Positions 63,801 to 64,000 of a stretch of 64,000 nucleotides of DNA are shown here, piece after piece (the first letter of the stretch is position 1; each line of letters begins with the position of its first letter). The stretch comes from Methylovirgula ligni (GTDB lineage: Bacteria; Pseudomonadota; Alphaproteobacteria; Rhizobiales; Beijerinckiaceae). The notes beneath the pieces are model-generated. The model was not told the origin of the DNA. It ran no database searches and was given only the letters and a program-made list of their open reading frames with translations. The translations under genes were made by a program, and so were the position numbers. The DNA is taken from NCBI RefSeq assembly GCF_004135935.1, contig NZ_CP025086.1:992001-1056000 (forward strand), written 5' to 3'.

Positions 63801-64000
63801 TCAAAACGGCTTCAGCACGACAAGCAGCACGATGCCGACGAGAAGGAGCGTCGGGACTTCGTTCAACATGCGGTAGAATCGCGCCGGGCGCGTATTCCGA
63901 TCGGCGGCAAATCGCCACCGTGCCGCGACGAGATAGACGTAGAGTACCGTCATCAGCAGAACGAGCAGAAATTTCCAGTTGAGCCAGGCGGCCTTGAAAA
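63801..64000 (-). CDS. hemJ: Protoporphyrinogen oxidase HemJ (C-terminal part, cut by window)
   Basis: The frame ending at the TGA at 63801-63803 reads NWKFLLVLLMTVLYVYLVA, then RFYRMLNEVPTLLLVGIVLL and VVLKPF. This is the C-terminal pattern of HemJ (UPF0093), a membrane enzyme of haem synthesis. The N-terminal part is beyond the window. Two membrane segments are visible. Convergent with the third CapK-like gene across a 15-bp gap. Confidence 0.9.
   Translation of the reverse strand, partial: FKAAWLNWKFLLVLLMTVLYVYLVAARWRFAADRNTRPARFYRMLNEVPTLLLVGIVLLVVLKPF

Overview
The window looks like a GC-rich alphaproteobacterial chromosome, most likely Rhizobiales/Beijerinckiaceae-like. Support: the gene order leuS-lptE-holA / parB-parA-rsmG-mnmG-mnmE next to rho and hemJ, two perfect-core parS sites (GTTTCACGTGAAAC), Omp25/RopB-type beta-barrel proteins, and abundant dyad repeats of the type common in that order. 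The par/mnm block suggests the origin-proximal part of the chromosome. The genus cannot be fixed from the sequence alone.

Layout. (1) 1-8.2 kb: a chemosensory operon (cheR, a triple-CheW protein, cheB, cheA, a CheW-like protein) converges on a three-gene partner-switching set: SpoIIE/RsbU-type phosphatase, CheB-like receiver, RsbW-like ATPase. (2) 8.4-10.2 kb: rlpA-like lipoprotein-type gene, group-III truncated haemoglobin, small secreted protein. (3) 10.29-33.10 kb: a 22.8-kb genomic island bounded by a 14-bp direct repeat (attL 10294-10307, attR 33085-33098). attR is the 3' end of an intact tRNA-Ser(GGA). The island carries a P4-type integrase, an AlpA-like regulator, a RepA-like ATPase followed by an iteron-like cluster, and two candidate defence operons. 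Operon A (minus strand) encodes a ~2000-aa DUF4011/SF1-helicase/Vsr-like-nuclease protein with a YhaO/SbcD-like nuclease and a YhaN/SbcC-like ATPase. Operon B (plus strand) encodes a calcineurin-like phosphoesterase, a helical protein, two P-loop GTPase-like proteins and a GAP1-like protein. Between them is a strongly structured leader upstream of a secreted protein, and the right edge holds a TIR-domain remnant. (4) 33.3-38.3 kb: msrA, cyclic-nucleotide-binding protein, OmpR-type regulator divergent from an L,D-transpeptidase, small secreted and DUF3597 proteins, YggS. (5) 38.3-52.0 kb: the conserved housekeeping block (leuS, lptE, holA, parB, parA, rsmG, mnmG, mnmE, a YyaL-like thioredoxin-fold protein, a YciA-like thioesterase, rho). 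(6) 52.3-63.8 kb: seven paralogous outer-membrane beta-barrel genes interleaved with three paralogous PaaK/CapK-like adenylate-forming enzymes. Every barrel gene has a TGTG...CACA-type dyad 99-102 bp before its start codon, and five share one terminator module. (7) The window ends in the 3' part of hemJ.

The most unusual material is the two island operons, the structured leader at 24985-25204, and the barrel/CapK-like array with its fixed-distance dyad. None of the defence assignments is tested; they rest on domain recognition and gene context.
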